Shown: positions 44,303 to 52,845, numbered from the stretch's first letter. The stretch: DNA of 64,000 nt from Halobiforma lacisalsi AJ5 (GCF_000226975.2 NZ_CP019285.1:2232001-2296000); one strand, 5' to 3'. Made by a program: numbers and translations. Notes: a model not told the origin generated them from the sequence alone.

Positions 44303-44590
44303 TTACTCGGTGGCCGACTGAGGCGACGATTCCGGCCGCGGCTCGACCTCGAGCTCCTCGAGTTCCTCGAGGTCGCCCTCCGCGGTGGCTTGCTCAATTT
44401 TCGCGATCTCCTCCGCGTAGTGCAGGAAGGTGTCGACGGAGGCCACGACTACGCGCGCCTCGATGGTCAGCAGTTCGATCCCGACCACGGATACCCGCGC
44501 CCAGACGTCGATGACGACGCCCTTGTCGAGGATGCGGTCGAGGACTTCGGCGAGACTCGAGGAGTCGGGTCTTCGTTGTGGTTGTGCCAT
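44303..44590 (-). CDS. gvpA: Major gas vesicle structural protein GvpA
   Basis: The 95-residue protein is the wall subunit of gas vesicles, forming ribbed gas-permeable shells. The core [20 protein letters not shown] and [20 protein letters not shown], with [13 protein letters not shown], match GvpA almost exactly. The C-terminus (about 72-95) is a Glu-rich tail longer and more acidic than in Halobacterium. The N-terminus has an additional QRRPDS. It opens the leftward gvpA-N-O unit. Confidence 0.97.
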   Translation of the reverse strand: MAQPQRRPDSSSLAEVLDRILDKGVVIDVWARVSVVGIELLTIEARVVVASVDTFLHYAEEIAKIEQATAEGDLEELEELEVEPRPESSPQSATE

Positions 44591-44803
44591 AGACAACAAG
44601 CCGTTCACGACGCCCTCGTAACACGGCTGTCGCTGCGACTGCAAGCCGGGTGAAACCCCGTGATCCCGGCGAACTAGCCGCTCGTGGGCGCTCGAGGGGG
44701 GTATGACGGCCTCGCCCGGGCTGCTACTGCAAGCACCACGGTAACGCGTCGAGGTACCAAACGTCGCGTGACGAGACTCTCGAGTTCGCGTATCGACGGG
44801 TGT

Positions 44804-44826
44804 CCGACGGCGGAGTCCGCCGTCGG
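44804..44826. promoter_or_regulatory. Perfect 11-bp inverted repeat in the gvpA/gvpF divergent region
   Basis: CCGACGGCGGA and its exact complement TCCGCCGTCGG are separated by a single G. The site is about 215 nt upstream of gvpA and 145 nt upstream of gvpF. A dimeric regulator binding site is a reasonable reading; it could also form a strong hairpin. A TATA-like GATAATATCA lies at about 44877-44886 for the rightward operon. Confidence 0.45.
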
Positions 44827-44969
44827 TCGCCGCCAGGTCGTTGCATCCGCTCGCTCGAGGTGATCCGATCCCCCATGATAATATCACGTCCACGGACGCG
44901 ATGTGGCTGTCGAACGGTCGCGCTACCGCTACCCCGTAATCGATGCCGGCGACGGAGCGTGATTCGTCG

Positions 44970-45599
44970 ATGACGAGCAACCGCTACGTCTACGGGATCG
45001 TCGACGGCGACCCGGTCGAATTCGAGACCGACGCCGTCGCCGGTGCCGACCAGGTCTATACGATCTCCCATCGCCGACTCGGGGCCGTCGTCTCGGACAT
45101 CGACACGACCGATCCCGAGGAGACCGACGAGGACGCCCAACGGCACGACGACGTCCTCCGGGAGATCATGGACGACCGCGAACGAGCGATCGTGCCGATG
45201 CAGTTCGGCATGTCCTTCGAGAGCGACCGGACGCTGAAGAACGTCCTTCGCGGGGCACGACCCGCGTTCCGGCGCGCGATGAGCGACGTCGAGGGGCGGA
45301 TCGAACTCGGCCTCAAGATCGTCCGAGAGGAGGACGCCGACGTGGACGTCGAGGCGATCGAAGCGGCCGTCGAGGACGAACTCGAGCCGATCGCCGCCCA
45401 GTCGGTGCCGAACGACCTGTTCAGCGATCGGCTCGTGCTCAACAGGTCGTATCTCGTGGACCGCGAGGACCGCGAGGCCTTCGACGAGGCGGTCGCGCAA
45501 CTCGAGGCGGACGACGGTCACGAGGACCTGACGTTTCGCTACACCGGCCCGTTCGCACCGTACAGCTTCGTGGACGTCGAAATTGGGGCCCAGAGGTAA
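44970..45599 (+). CDS. gvpF: Gas vesicle protein GvpF
   Basis: The 209-residue protein has GvpF/GvpL features: [15 protein letters not shown], a core with [20 protein letters not shown] and [15 protein letters not shown], and the C-terminal [19 protein letters not shown]. GvpF binds GvpA and is essential for vesicle nucleation. The ATG at 44970 is chosen, an in-frame ATG at 44943 being possible. It begins the rightward gvpF-to-M unit. Confidence 0.95.
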   Translation: MTSNRYVYGIVDGDPVEFETDAVAGADQVYTISHRRLGAVVSDIDTTDPEETDEDAQRHDDVLREIMDDRERAIVPMQFGMSFESDRTLKNVLRGARPAFRRAMSDVEGRIELGLKIVREEDADVDVEAIEAAVEDELEPIAAQSVPNDLFSDRLVLNRSYLVDREDREAFDEAVAQLEADDGHEDLTFRYTGPFAPYSFVDVEIGAQR

Positions 45600-45607
45600 C
45601 GATACCC

Positions 45608-45862
45608 ATGTTCGTCCTCGACGACCTCCTGTTCCGGCCGATCGTCGGCATCGTGGACACGCTACACACCATGGCGCTGAACGAACTGTACGATCTCGAG
45701 GCGCTGGAGGACGAACTCAAGGAGAACCAGTTGCTGTACGAGATCGGCGAGCGCTCGGAAGAAGAGTACCGCCGGCGGAAGGAGGAACTCGAGGCCGAGA
45801 TCGAGATCGCACAGGAAGTCCACGAACGACTCTCGAGCGGGCGTGTCGAGGTGAAGTCCTGA
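45608..45862 (+). CDS. gvpG: Gas vesicle protein GvpG
   Basis: The 84-residue helical protein begins MFVLDDLLFRPIVGIVDT, with NELYDLEALEDELKENQLL and a C-terminal coiled part (EEEYRRRKEELEAEIE-like). GvpG is one of the essential accessory assembly proteins. It starts 8 nt after gvpF. Length matches the family. Confidence 0.95.
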   Translation: MFVLDDLLFRPIVGIVDTLHTMALNELYDLEALEDELKENQLLYEIGERSEEEYRRRKEELEAEIEIAQEVHERLSSGRVEVKS

Positions 45863-45905
45863 CGCGCTCGCGTGACCGCCCGCGCTGCGGACGCGACGAT
45901 TGCAG

Positions 45906-45933
45906 CGACCGACAACCAACGACCAACGATCAA
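45906..45933. repeat. Four-unit degenerate 7-bp array between gvpG and gvpH
   Basis: CGACCGA, CAACCAA, CGACCAA and CGATCAA follow without gaps in the 110-nt spacer between gvpG and gvpH, which is otherwise featureless. Confidence 0.6.
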
Positions 45934-45972
45934 CGTCGACGACTCCCCGTTCCCGACCACCCTCACCCGACA

Positions 45973-46719
45973 ATGACCAAGGACGATCCCACCGACGACG
46001 GAAACGAGCCAACCGACGACTCCGAACCGCACGACGAGAGCGCGGACCGGGACCGAACACGGGACGAAAGCGGCTGGCTCTCGAGCCTGCTGTCCGCGCT
46101 CGAGCGCCTCGAGGGGTCGGAATCTGGGTCTGGGTCTGGGTCGATATCCGGTCGCAGACGGACGGATCGAACGGTTCTCGATTACGACGTCTCGATCCGT
46201 TCCGGGAAGGATCTGCTCGACGAGTCGGGGTTCGATCGCAGTACGTTCGAGGAGCTGGACGGCGAGTCACGCGGCCGGCGTCCGGGGCCGGGATCCGGGA
46301 CGGGGCCGAACGGGGGTGATCGCCGTCGAACGCGGCGATACCGGTCATCGTCCTCGTCCTCGTCCTCGTCTTCGTCCTCGCCCTCGGCGTCGTCTTCCCC
46401 CGACACCGAGGACGACCACCGCGTCACCACCCGGCACGGCGAGGGCGAACTGCTCGTGACGGCCGACGTCGTCGGTGTCGATCCCGACGACGTCACCGTC
46501 GGCTTCGACGGTTCGACGCTCGTCGTCGCCGTGTCGGGACGGGAGATCGAGCGTCTCGAGGTTCCCTGGCCGGACCGACGGGCGGAAGCGACGATCAACA
46601 ACGGCGTGTTGACGGTGTTGATCGAGTCCGAGTCCGAGTCCGGGTCCGCCGCGGAGTCCGACGAAACGAACGACGGCCCGGAAACGAAAGAAGAGGAAAC
46701 GGAGGAAGAGAATGAGTAA
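45973..46719 (+). CDS. gvpH: Gas vesicle protein GvpH (Hsp20-like)
   Basis: The protein is 248 residues. After a disordered acidic leader comes a helical segment (WLSSLLSALERLEG), a conserved block TVLDYDVSIRSG, and a long linker with a serine run of about twelve. The C-terminal alpha-crystallin domain has LLVTADVVGVDPDDVTVGFD, then RAEATINNGVLTVLIE. GvpH stabilises GvpM and related proteins. The stop overlaps the next start by 8 nt, indicating coupling. Confidence 0.9.
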   Translation: MTKDDPTDDGNEPTDDSEPHDESADRDRTRDESGWLSSLLSALERLEGSESGSGSGSISGRRRTDRTVLDYDVSIRSGKDLLDESGFDRSTFEELDGESRGRRPGPGSGTGPNGGDRRRTRRYRSSSSSSSSSSSSPSASSSPDTEDDHRVTTRHGEGELLVTADVVGVDPDDVTVGFDGSTLVVAVSGREIERLEVPWPDRRAEATINNGVLTVLIESESESGSAAESDETNDGPETKEEETEEENE

Positions 46720-47749
46720 CGACGCAAACACTGACGACGAGTTCACCGCCCTGCTCGAGGAGGCCGAAGGGGCCCTCGAGAACCTCGACGAGTACCTCGG
46801 GAGCGCCGAGCGTCTCGACGAACTCGAGGAAATGGAAGAAGCCACCCCCGAGGCGGTCCTCGACGACGTGGACACCCTCGCGTCGGTCGCGGTCGAGATT
46901 CAGGAACTGGTCGAGACGATCGACCTGAGCGAGTTGCCGGAGGCCGTCGACGGGGGCGAACTGCTGGCGGCGATCGAGACCGGCGAAATCCCGGACGCGA
47001 TCACGGAGGACGAAACGGGCGTGGGCGACGTGGTCGACGTCGCCAAACTGTTCAAGGCGATCGACCTCCTCGAGGCCTGGGACGCCACGGACCTGACCGA
47101 CCTCTGGCGGGAGAAACGCGAACTCGAGGCGGCGGTCGACGACCTGGCCAACGCGGACGACGAGGACGGGGACGGCGGCATGATCGAAAGCGCCGCGTCC
47201 ACGGCCGCCGACAAGGCCACGGACATGGCCGACGACGAGGAGGGCTTCGGCGACGGGGACTGGATGGACGACGCGGACCCTCGCGACGTCCTCGGGGACA
47301 TCAACGTGATGGAGGATCCCGAGGCCTACCAGGTCGCCATCCAGCAGGCCGCGATGCAGGGGATCGACGCCTTTCGCGCGGCGCTGCTCGAGACACACGA
47401 GAAGTTCGAACGCCTGGTCGAGTACAACCGCGAGCGGATGCGCAGGCGGGACACGAGCGCGAGTTCGCGGAACCCGACGGCGGCGTCGACGATGCCGACC
47501 GAGCGCGCGGCCGTCGGCAGCGGCGTCAAACACGGGACCGTCCCGCAGGACGTGCGCCTCTCGACGGCCCCCAGCCGGAAGCGCATCTACGGCGGGCGAT
47601 TCGAGCGGGAACGGGAGCGGAAACGGGAACGCGAGGCGGAGGATCGGAACCGGAACCGGAACGGAAACCAGAACCGGGAACGCGAGGCGGAGGATCGGAA
47701 CCGGAATCGGAACGGGAACCCGAAACGGAGGCGAGACGACGATGACTGA
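46712..47749 (+). CDS. gvpI: Large protein in the gvpI position (GvpI-like C-terminus)
   Basis: The protein is 345 residues, against about 140 for Halobacterium GvpI. An acidic helical N-terminal domain (about 1-240) contains coiled segments such as FTALLEEAEGALENLDEYLG and PEAYQVAIQQAAMQGIDAF. The C-terminal part (about 250-345) is basic, with GVKHGTVPQDVRLSTAPSR, RKRIYGGRFERER and a 17-residue unit (REREAEDRNRNRNGN core) repeated twice. The C-terminal half resembles GvpI in charge and position; the N-terminal domain is unrecognised. It lies exactly between gvpH and gvpJ. Confidence 0.7.
   Translation: MSNDANTDDEFTALLEEAEGALENLDEYLGSAERLDELEEMEEATPEAVLDDVDTLASVAVEIQELVETIDLSELPEAVDGGELLAAIETGEIPDAITEDETGVGDVVDVAKLFKAIDLLEAWDATDLTDLWREKRELEAAVDDLANADDEDGDGGMIESAASTAADKATDMADDEEGFGDGDWMDDADPRDVLGDINVMEDPEAYQVAIQQAAMQGIDAFRAALLETHEKFERLVEYNRERMRRRDTSASSRNPTAASTMPTERAAVGSGVKHGTVPQDVRLSTAPSRKRIYGGRFERERERKREREAEDRNRNRNGNQNREREAEDRNRNRNGNPKRRRDDDD
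47624..47725 (+). repeat. 51-bp tandem duplication in the gvpI-like gene
   Basis: Two copies (about 47624-47674 and 47675-47725) encode the basic unit REREAEDRNRNRNGN. The copies differ at a few bases only, suggesting a recent duplication or slippage event. Confidence 0.8.
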
Positions 47750-47831
47750 CCCACCACACACGCGGAACGGACGACGGCTCGAGGGGATCGACGCGACGGA
47801 GACCGAACTCGGAGGTGAGACCGATGGTTGA
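47742..47831 (+). CDS. 29-codon micro-ORF linking gvpI-like gene and gvpJ
   Basis: An ATG at 47742 overlaps the last 8 nt of the preceding gene (ATGACTGA) and reads MTDPPHTRNGRRLEGIDATE plus nine more residues to a TGA at 47829-47831, 8 nt inside gvpJ. Both overlaps are of the kind used for translational coupling in this operon. It may be a leader ORF that hands ribosomes to gvpJ rather than a functional peptide. Too short for family evidence. Confidence 0.35.
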   Translation: MTDPPHTRNGRRLEGIDATETELGGETDG

Positions 47832-48453
47832 CGACTTCCAGCCGAGTCGCCAGAAGACCGACCTCGCCGAGGTCGTCGAGATGCTACTGGACAAGGGGAT
47901 CGTGATCAACGCCGACATCGCCGTCTCGATCGGCGACACCCAGTTGCTGGGCGTCCAGCTCCGGGCCGCGATCGCCTCGTTCGAGACCGCAGCGGAGTAC
48001 GGCCTCGAGTTCCCCGAGGGGACGGACATGCGGCGGGTCGCGGCCGCGGTCGACGATCCCTCGCTCGCCGAGATGGAGCGACCGAACCCGGCGATCGATC
48101 CGACCCGCGGGGTCAACGTGACCGCAGACGAGCGGTACGCCGACGAGGAACGGCAGGCCGACGCGGACGAGGCCGGCGAGACGGAGGACGCGAGCGGCGA
48201 CCGGGACGACAGCCCCTTCTCACCCCCGGATCGGGGAACCGACAGGCTCGGTGCCCGTCCCGACCCCGAGCGACCGACGAGCGGCGGGTTCGACCTGATC
48301 AGCGACGGGGACGACGAATCAGGATCGGGATCGGAAAGCGGAGCCGAAAACGGGGGCGACCGCCCGAACGACGGCGAGACTGGCGACTCGGACGCTGCAG
48401 AGATGGAACAGGAAGCGGAATCAGAAACCGAACCCGAAACGGAGGAGAGCTAA
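47824..48453 (+). CDS. gvpJ: Gas vesicle protein GvpJ with long acidic tail
   Basis: The 209-residue protein has a GvpA-like N-terminal domain (about 1-65): [20 protein letters not shown], then [20 protein letters not shown]. GvpJ is a minor wall or tip component needed for assembly. Residues about 90-209 form a Ser/Gly/Asp/Glu-rich disordered tail, well beyond the usual length of about 115. It is linked by overlap to the micro-ORF. Confidence 0.93.
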   Translation: MVDDFQPSRQKTDLAEVVEMLLDKGIVINADIAVSIGDTQLLGVQLRAAIASFETAAEYGLEFPEGTDMRRVAAAVDDPSLAEMERPNPAIDPTRGVNVTADERYADEERQADADEAGETEDASGDRDDSPFSPPDRGTDRLGARPDPERPTSGGFDLISDGDDESGSGSESGAENGGDRPNDGETGDSDAAEMEQEAESETEPETEES

Positions 48454-48454
48454 C

Positions 48455-48820
48455 GTGCCAACGATAGACGTCGGCGACGGTGAGGACGCACGCCAGGGGC
48501 TGGTCACGCTCGTCGTCACTGTCGTCGAACTCCTGATCGAGGCCCTCGAGCGCGAGGCCGTTCGGCGCATGGAGTCGGGCGACCTCTCGGACGAGGAGAT
48601 CGAACGGCTCGGTAGCCAGCTCGCGCGAATCGAGGCCGAAATCGAACAGCTCAAACGAGACGAGGGGATCGAGGGCGGCGTCGAGGATCTCCGTGCGGAT
48701 CTCGACGGGTTGGTCGACGACGCGATCCAGCAACTTCGCGGACCCGGCAGGTCCGCCACGCACTCCGACGCTCGCCCCCACGGCCCCGGTTATTCGGTGT
48801 TCGGAGGTGACGAGGAGTGA
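48455..48820 (+). CDS. gvpK: Gas vesicle protein GvpK
   Basis: The 121-residue protein starts at a GTG directly after the gvpJ stop. It has [20 protein letters not shown] and a helical region [20 protein letters not shown], the standard GvpK blocks. The C-terminus is a short acidic tail. GvpK is an essential assembly factor. It overlaps gvpL by 4 nt. Confidence 0.95.
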   Translation: MPTIDVGDGEDARQGLVTLVVTVVELLIEALEREAVRRMESGDLSDEEIERLGSQLARIEAEIEQLKRDEGIEGGVEDLRADLDGLVDDAIQQLRGPGRSATHSDARPHGPGYSVFGGDEE

Positions 48821-49803
48821 CCGGGAACGAACCGGACGCGACCGAAGAACTCGAGACTGCCCTCGATGAGCAGGCCGAGGCGGTCGCCGACGAGGTGCCG
48901 GAGATCGACGAGGGACGATATCTCTACTGTATCGTTCGGACCGAAGCCGAGACCGGCGAGTCGACGCTCGAGACGACCGGCGTCGACGGCGAGCCCGTCT
49001 CCGTCGTCGTCGCGGACGGTATCGGCGCGGTCGTCCATCCCTGTGAGGGGATCTACGACACCGCGGACCTCGCACAGGTCAGGCGATGGCTCGTTCGCCA
49101 CCAGACCGTCGTCGACGAGGCCGGAGCGGCGTTCGGCACGCCGATCCCGTTCCAGTTCGATACGATCCTCAGAGGCGACGACGAGCGGGTCCGCGAGTGG
49201 CTCCGCGAAGAGTCCGAGACCCTCGAGCGCGCGCTGTCGGAGCTGGCCGGTCACTGGGAGTACCGGGTCGAGGTCGTCGAGACCGAACCCGTCCCGGACG
49301 AGGCGCTCATCGAGGACGACGACCGGCTGCGGGAACTCGACACCCGGATCGACGACTCGGAGGAAGGGACGGCCTTTCTCCTGGAGAAGAAATTCGACCA
49401 GCGGCTCGCGGAACTGCGGGCGGCACGACGGGAATCGTTGACTGCGGACCTGCAGGATCGGCTGGCCGAGCGAGCACGGGAAGTCCACGCCCTCGAGCGC
49501 TCGCCGACGGCGTCGCTCGACGACGCGGTGGTGGACGAGGGCGATGCGAGGGCGGGGACAGGCGGAAGCGGAGACGGGGGTGCCGGAACCGGCGACGGGG
49601 ACACCCTCTGTCGGCTCACCCTGCTCGCCCACGAGGACGCCGAGGAGGCGATCGGCTCCGTCCTCGACGACGTGGCGGCGACCGACGGTCTCGAAGTCCG
49701 GTTCACGGGACCGTGGCCGCCGTACACGTTCGCGCCGGAATTGGGCGGCGGCGAGGATCGGAACGGCGGCAACCGATCGACGAACCCCGGTCCCAGCCCA
49801 TGA
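48817..49803 (+). CDS. gvpL: Gas vesicle protein GvpL
   Basis: The 328-residue protein begins at a GTG overlapping the gvpK stop. After an acidic leader it has [15 protein letters not shown], then [20 protein letters not shown] and [18 protein letters not shown]. The C-terminal part has [18 protein letters not shown] as in GvpF. GvpL is thought to be a hub of the accessory complex. A Gly/Asp-rich loop (about 245-265) is extra. It overlaps gvpM by 4 nt. Confidence 0.95.
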   Translation: MTGNEPDATEELETALDEQAEAVADEVPEIDEGRYLYCIVRTEAETGESTLETTGVDGEPVSVVVADGIGAVVHPCEGIYDTADLAQVRRWLVRHQTVVDEAGAAFGTPIPFQFDTILRGDDERVREWLREESETLERALSELAGHWEYRVEVVETEPVPDEALIEDDDRLRELDTRIDDSEEGTAFLLEKKFDQRLAELRAARRESLTADLQDRLAERAREVHALERSPTASLDDAVVDEGDARAGTGGSGDGGAGTGDGDTLCRLTLLAHEDAEEAIGSVLDDVAATDGLEVRFTGPWPPYTFAPELGGGEDRNGGNRSTNPGPSP

Positions 49804-50144
49804 GACCGCGCAAGGACGACGAGGCGCTGGTCGACGTGATCGACGTTCTGCTCAGGGATGGGGCCGTCCTTCGGGCGGACGTGATCGTCTCCGTCGCGGA
49901 AATCCCACTCGTCGGCATCAAACTCACCGCGGCGATCGCGGGCATGGAGACGATGACCGAGTACGGGTTCTTCGAGGAGTGGGACGTCGAGCACCGGCGG
50001 CGTCACTCGGACGTGGCCGTCGGATCGAACGGCCGAACGCCACCGAGCGCAGTCGAGTCCGCAGACGGTGAGGGCGGGCAGGACGGCGCGACCGCTCGAA
50101 TCGATCGAACCGACCGCGAGAACGAAGAACGGGACGGCGAGTAA
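49800..50144 (+). CDS. gvpM: Gas vesicle protein GvpM
   Basis: The 114-residue GvpA-like protein has ALVDVIDVLLRDGAVLRADV and SVAEIPLVGIKLTAAIAGME, then a disordered acidic C-terminus (about 72-114). GvpM is a minor component required for nucleation. It ends the rightward operon; no gvpD or gvpE follows. Confidence 0.95.
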   Translation: MRPRKDDEALVDVIDVLLRDGAVLRADVIVSVAEIPLVGIKLTAAIAGMETMTEYGFFEEWDVEHRRRHSDVAVGSNGRTPPSAVESADGEGGQDGATARIDRTDRENEERDGE

Positions 50145-50294
50145 CGGGAGCGAGAGGAGAGCGAGAGCGAGTGACGGTCTCGAGTCCCGATCGAGACCAG
50201 CGACGAGCCGTAATCGACGGGTGTCTCAGTCCGGGTACGGCCCCGATACTGACTCTGCCGGAGGTTCCTTTCGCCCCTTCACAGGGGCCAGCGG

Positions 50295-50510
50295 TCAGGC
50301 GTACTTCGGCCGCTCCGTGGTCAACTCGACGTCGCCGCTGACGCGTTCCTCGTCGTGGTCTTCGTCGTAGACGTACTGCCCGGTCGACCCACACAGCGTG
50401 CACTCGTAGGACTCCGAAATCTCGTTGATCATTTCGCCGTCCTCGAAGTAGACCCGGCTCTGGGTTATCTGCAGGAACTGCGGCGTCTCGCAGTTAGAGC
50501 AGGTGATCAT
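50295..50510 (-). CDS. Small zinc-ribbon protein (71 aa)
   Basis: The protein starts MITCSNCETPQFLQITQS, giving CxxC at 4-7, and has YECTLCGSTGQYVYD with CxxC near 36-39. It is acidic (VYDEDHDEERVSGDVE) and of a common haloarchaeal micro-protein type. The ATG at 50510 is chosen over an open extension upstream. Role unknown. It converges with the gvpM end. Confidence 0.75.
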   Translation of the reverse strand: MITCSNCETPQFLQITQSRVYFEDGEMINEISESYECTLCGSTGQYVYDEDHDEERVSGDVELTTERPKYA

Positions 50511-51266
50511 ATCCGGTCGGTCGGTTCGCCCCACTGTAGTTATCCGGCTTGTAACGGAAGGCCGACTACGTACAACGGCCGTCTTACTGCGATACTCGCG
50601 GGCGTGAAACGTGTGGTATTGGGTGGCATGAATTCGATCACGACGGGATCGACTCGAGCATCGGTAAACGGCGTATACCGCCCGACGTAACCGGGACCGC
50701 TGTCGCTCGAGCGACGTGGTAAGTGACGGCCAAATCGATTTCAATCTCGGGAATCCACTCGGTATCGACCCCTTTCGAACCGGGTCTCCGTCCCACCGAG
50801 CGACACCTCGAGTCGGGAGCGACCGGAACGGCTGCGGTCGCGCCCGTCGAGCACCGGTGTCACGGTAGTCCGGGGACCGCCACGGGGTTACCGACGAGCG
50901 GACCCGGTCGGGGGGTTGCCGGTCCAGTTCCGATCGAGGATGTTCGTCGTCGTCGCGGGACCGTGCCGCCGAGTCGTGCGCCCGGATACCAGCCATAGCG
51001 TCAGGCTATAGCCCGGTTATTCGGATCCTGTCGACGGTGTGGGGAGACTACGACCGTCCAACCCGATCCATAACAAAGGGTGATCCCCCCATGGTGGCAC
51101 GTGCGGGGATGGAATGCCCCGCCGGGTACGCGCTCGGCCCGGATACGACGCGCTAACCAGCCGATTGCGTGCGTTCGTGCCCGGATCGCTCGGAAGTGGA
51201 CTCGCCCCCGCTTCGAGTACGCTCATGTCTCTCATGCCGGGCGGGCTCCCGCCCCCGTCCGGGTTC
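50511..51266. other. Gene-free stretch of about 755 nt
   Basis: This is the longest gap in the window. Open frames here lack acidic haloarchaeal character. A GC-rich hairpin, GCGGGG-N8-CCCCGC, lies near 51102-51123. No tRNA, CRISPR or clear repeat was found. Confidence 0.5.
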
Positions 51267-52328
51267 CTAGAAGTCGGTCACGACCGGAATGCCGACGGTC
51301 CCGTAGTCGTCCATCGCCGCGAGCGTCTCCGGGACGTCCTCGAGCGAGAGCCGGTCGCCGACGATCGCGTCGGGCTCGAGGGTCCCTTGCTCGATCAGGT
51401 CGAACAATTCCTCGTAGCGGGTCAGCGGCATCCCGAAGGAACCGCGGAAGTCGATCTCCTGCATGGTCATGACGTCGACGGGGAGTTCGATCTCGCCCTC
51501 CTCCTCGCCGGTCGTGAGCCCGATCTGGACGTGCCGGCCGCGCGTCCCGAGGCTGGCGATCGAGTTCCGGCAGGTTTCGGCGATCCCCAGGGCGTCGATA
51601 GCGACGTCCGCGCCGCCGTCCGCGATCGCCGTGACCTCGCTGGCGGGATTCTCGACCGCCGACGCGTCGACCGTCTCGACGGCACCGAGGTCACGGGCCC
51701 GCTCGAGTTTCTCCTCGCGGACGTCGACGGCGATCGGGTGAGCGCCCAGGGCGTCGGCCACGTGGATCGCCGAGAGCCCGACGCCGCCGCAGCCGTGAAC
51801 CGCGACCCAGTCGCCCGGCCGGAGGTCGGCCCGATCGGCGAGTCCGTGATAGGCGGTCATGAACCGACAGCCCAGCCCCGCCATCTCCGCGAAGCCGACG
51901 TCGTCGGGGAGTTTCACGCAGTTGAAGTCGGCTCGCCGAACGGGGAACGCCTCCGCGAACGCGCCGGGCGCGCTCCCGGTAAGCCCGAGCGGGACGACCG
52001 CGTCGCAGTTGTTCGCCCGACCCTCACGACAGTGGGGGCAGGTCCCGTCACCCAGGTGGAACGGAACCGTGACCCGGTCGCCCGCCCGCAGCGTCTCGAC
52101 GTTCTCGCCGACCTCGGCGACGACGCCGGCGGGCTCGTGACCGAGGATCTGTCCTTCCTGGACCGCCGCGCCGATCCAGCTCCAGTCGCCCCGCCAGGCG
52201 TGCCAGTCGCTGCGACAGACGCCGCAGGCCTCGGTCTCGACGACGACCTGGTCGGGGCCCGGTTCGGGGTAGTCGACCTCACGGATCGCCAGCGGTTCGC
52301 CGTGGTCCTCGAGTACGGCAGCGCGCAT
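51267..52328 (-). CDS. Zinc-dependent medium-chain alcohol dehydrogenase
   Basis: The 353-residue enzyme begins MRAAVLEDHGEPLAIREVDY. Catalytic zinc ligands are C38 and H64-E65 in GHEPAG. The nucleotide-binding region is VAVHGCGGVGLSAIHVADAL (about 175-194). In the structural-zinc loop C97, C100 and C108 are present, but D94 replaces the usual first Cys, as thermophilic archaeal ADHs use Glu there. Substrate is unknown. The start at 52328 matches the family; upstream in-frame sequence is shadow. Confidence 0.93.
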   Translation of the reverse strand: MRAAVLEDHGEPLAIREVDYPEPGPDQVVVETEACGVCRSDWHAWRGDWSWIGAAVQEGQILGHEPAGVVAEVGENVETLRAGDRVTVPFHLGDGTCPHCREGRANNCDAVVPLGLTGSAPGAFAEAFPVRRADFNCVKLPDDVGFAEMAGLGCRFMTAYHGLADRADLRPGDWVAVHGCGGVGLSAIHVADALGAHPIAVDVREEKLERARDLGAVETVDASAVENPASEVTAIADGGADVAIDALGIAETCRNSIASLGTRGRHVQIGLTTGEEEGEIELPVDVMTMQEIDFRGSFGMPLTRYEELFDLIEQGTLEPDAIVGDRLSLEDVPETLAAMDDYGTVGIPVVTDF

Positions 52329-52443
52329 GTGAGTCGTGTTCTCTATGCACGTACAAAACCCTAGCACCGCCAACCATTCGGCCCGGTGAGAGTCGACCGC
52401 CAGCCGCCCGTACCTTTGTGGGCTCCCCCGTAGAAGGGCCCGT

Positions 52444-52845
52444 ATGGACACGGGGGAGGACCCATTCAAACCGTACGGACTGTACATCTCGCGGCCGGTC
52501 CGGGACGCCCTCGAGGACTTCCTCTACGAGAAGGCCGGCGTCGTCGACCTCGAGGGCTACTTCGAGCCGTCCGCGTCGGCGATTCCGGCGGGCGATCCTG
52601 GCGCCGATGCGACCCACGACCTCGTCGCTTCGGTCGTTACCGACTTCACGACGCTGTACGACGACGCGGACTTCGCGGCCGCCGAGTCGCTCGCCCACGA
52701 TGCCTTCGAGTTGACGTATCTCGCGGCCGAACCCGAGACGGTCGCGGCCGCCCGGGAGCGGTTCGAAGCTGCAACGATCATTCGAGAGACGGACCTCCGG
52801 ACCGTCCACACCGCCGTGCTCGAGGCCCGGCTCTCGGCCGAGTAA
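52444..52845 (+). CDS. Conserved haloarchaeal protein of unknown function (133 aa)
   Basis: The product starts MDTGEDPFKPYGLYISRPVR and is a soluble helical protein with an acidic surface, without Cys, signal or membrane helix. Motif-like blocks are VRDALEDFLYEKAGVVDLEG and DFAAAESLAHDAFELTYLAA. It diverges from the alcohol dehydrogenase (115 nt). No family is recognised. Confidence 0.65.
   Translation: MDTGEDPFKPYGLYISRPVRDALEDFLYEKAGVVDLEGYFEPSASAIPAGDPGADATHDLVASVVTDFTTLYDDADFAAAESLAHDAFELTYLAAEPETVAAARERFEAATIIRETDLRTVHTAVLEARLSAE

Noticed and set aside
50723..50998. 91-codon open frame in the gap after the gas-vesicle cluster
   Set aside because: No acidic bias, motif or promoter; composition like random GC-rich DNA.
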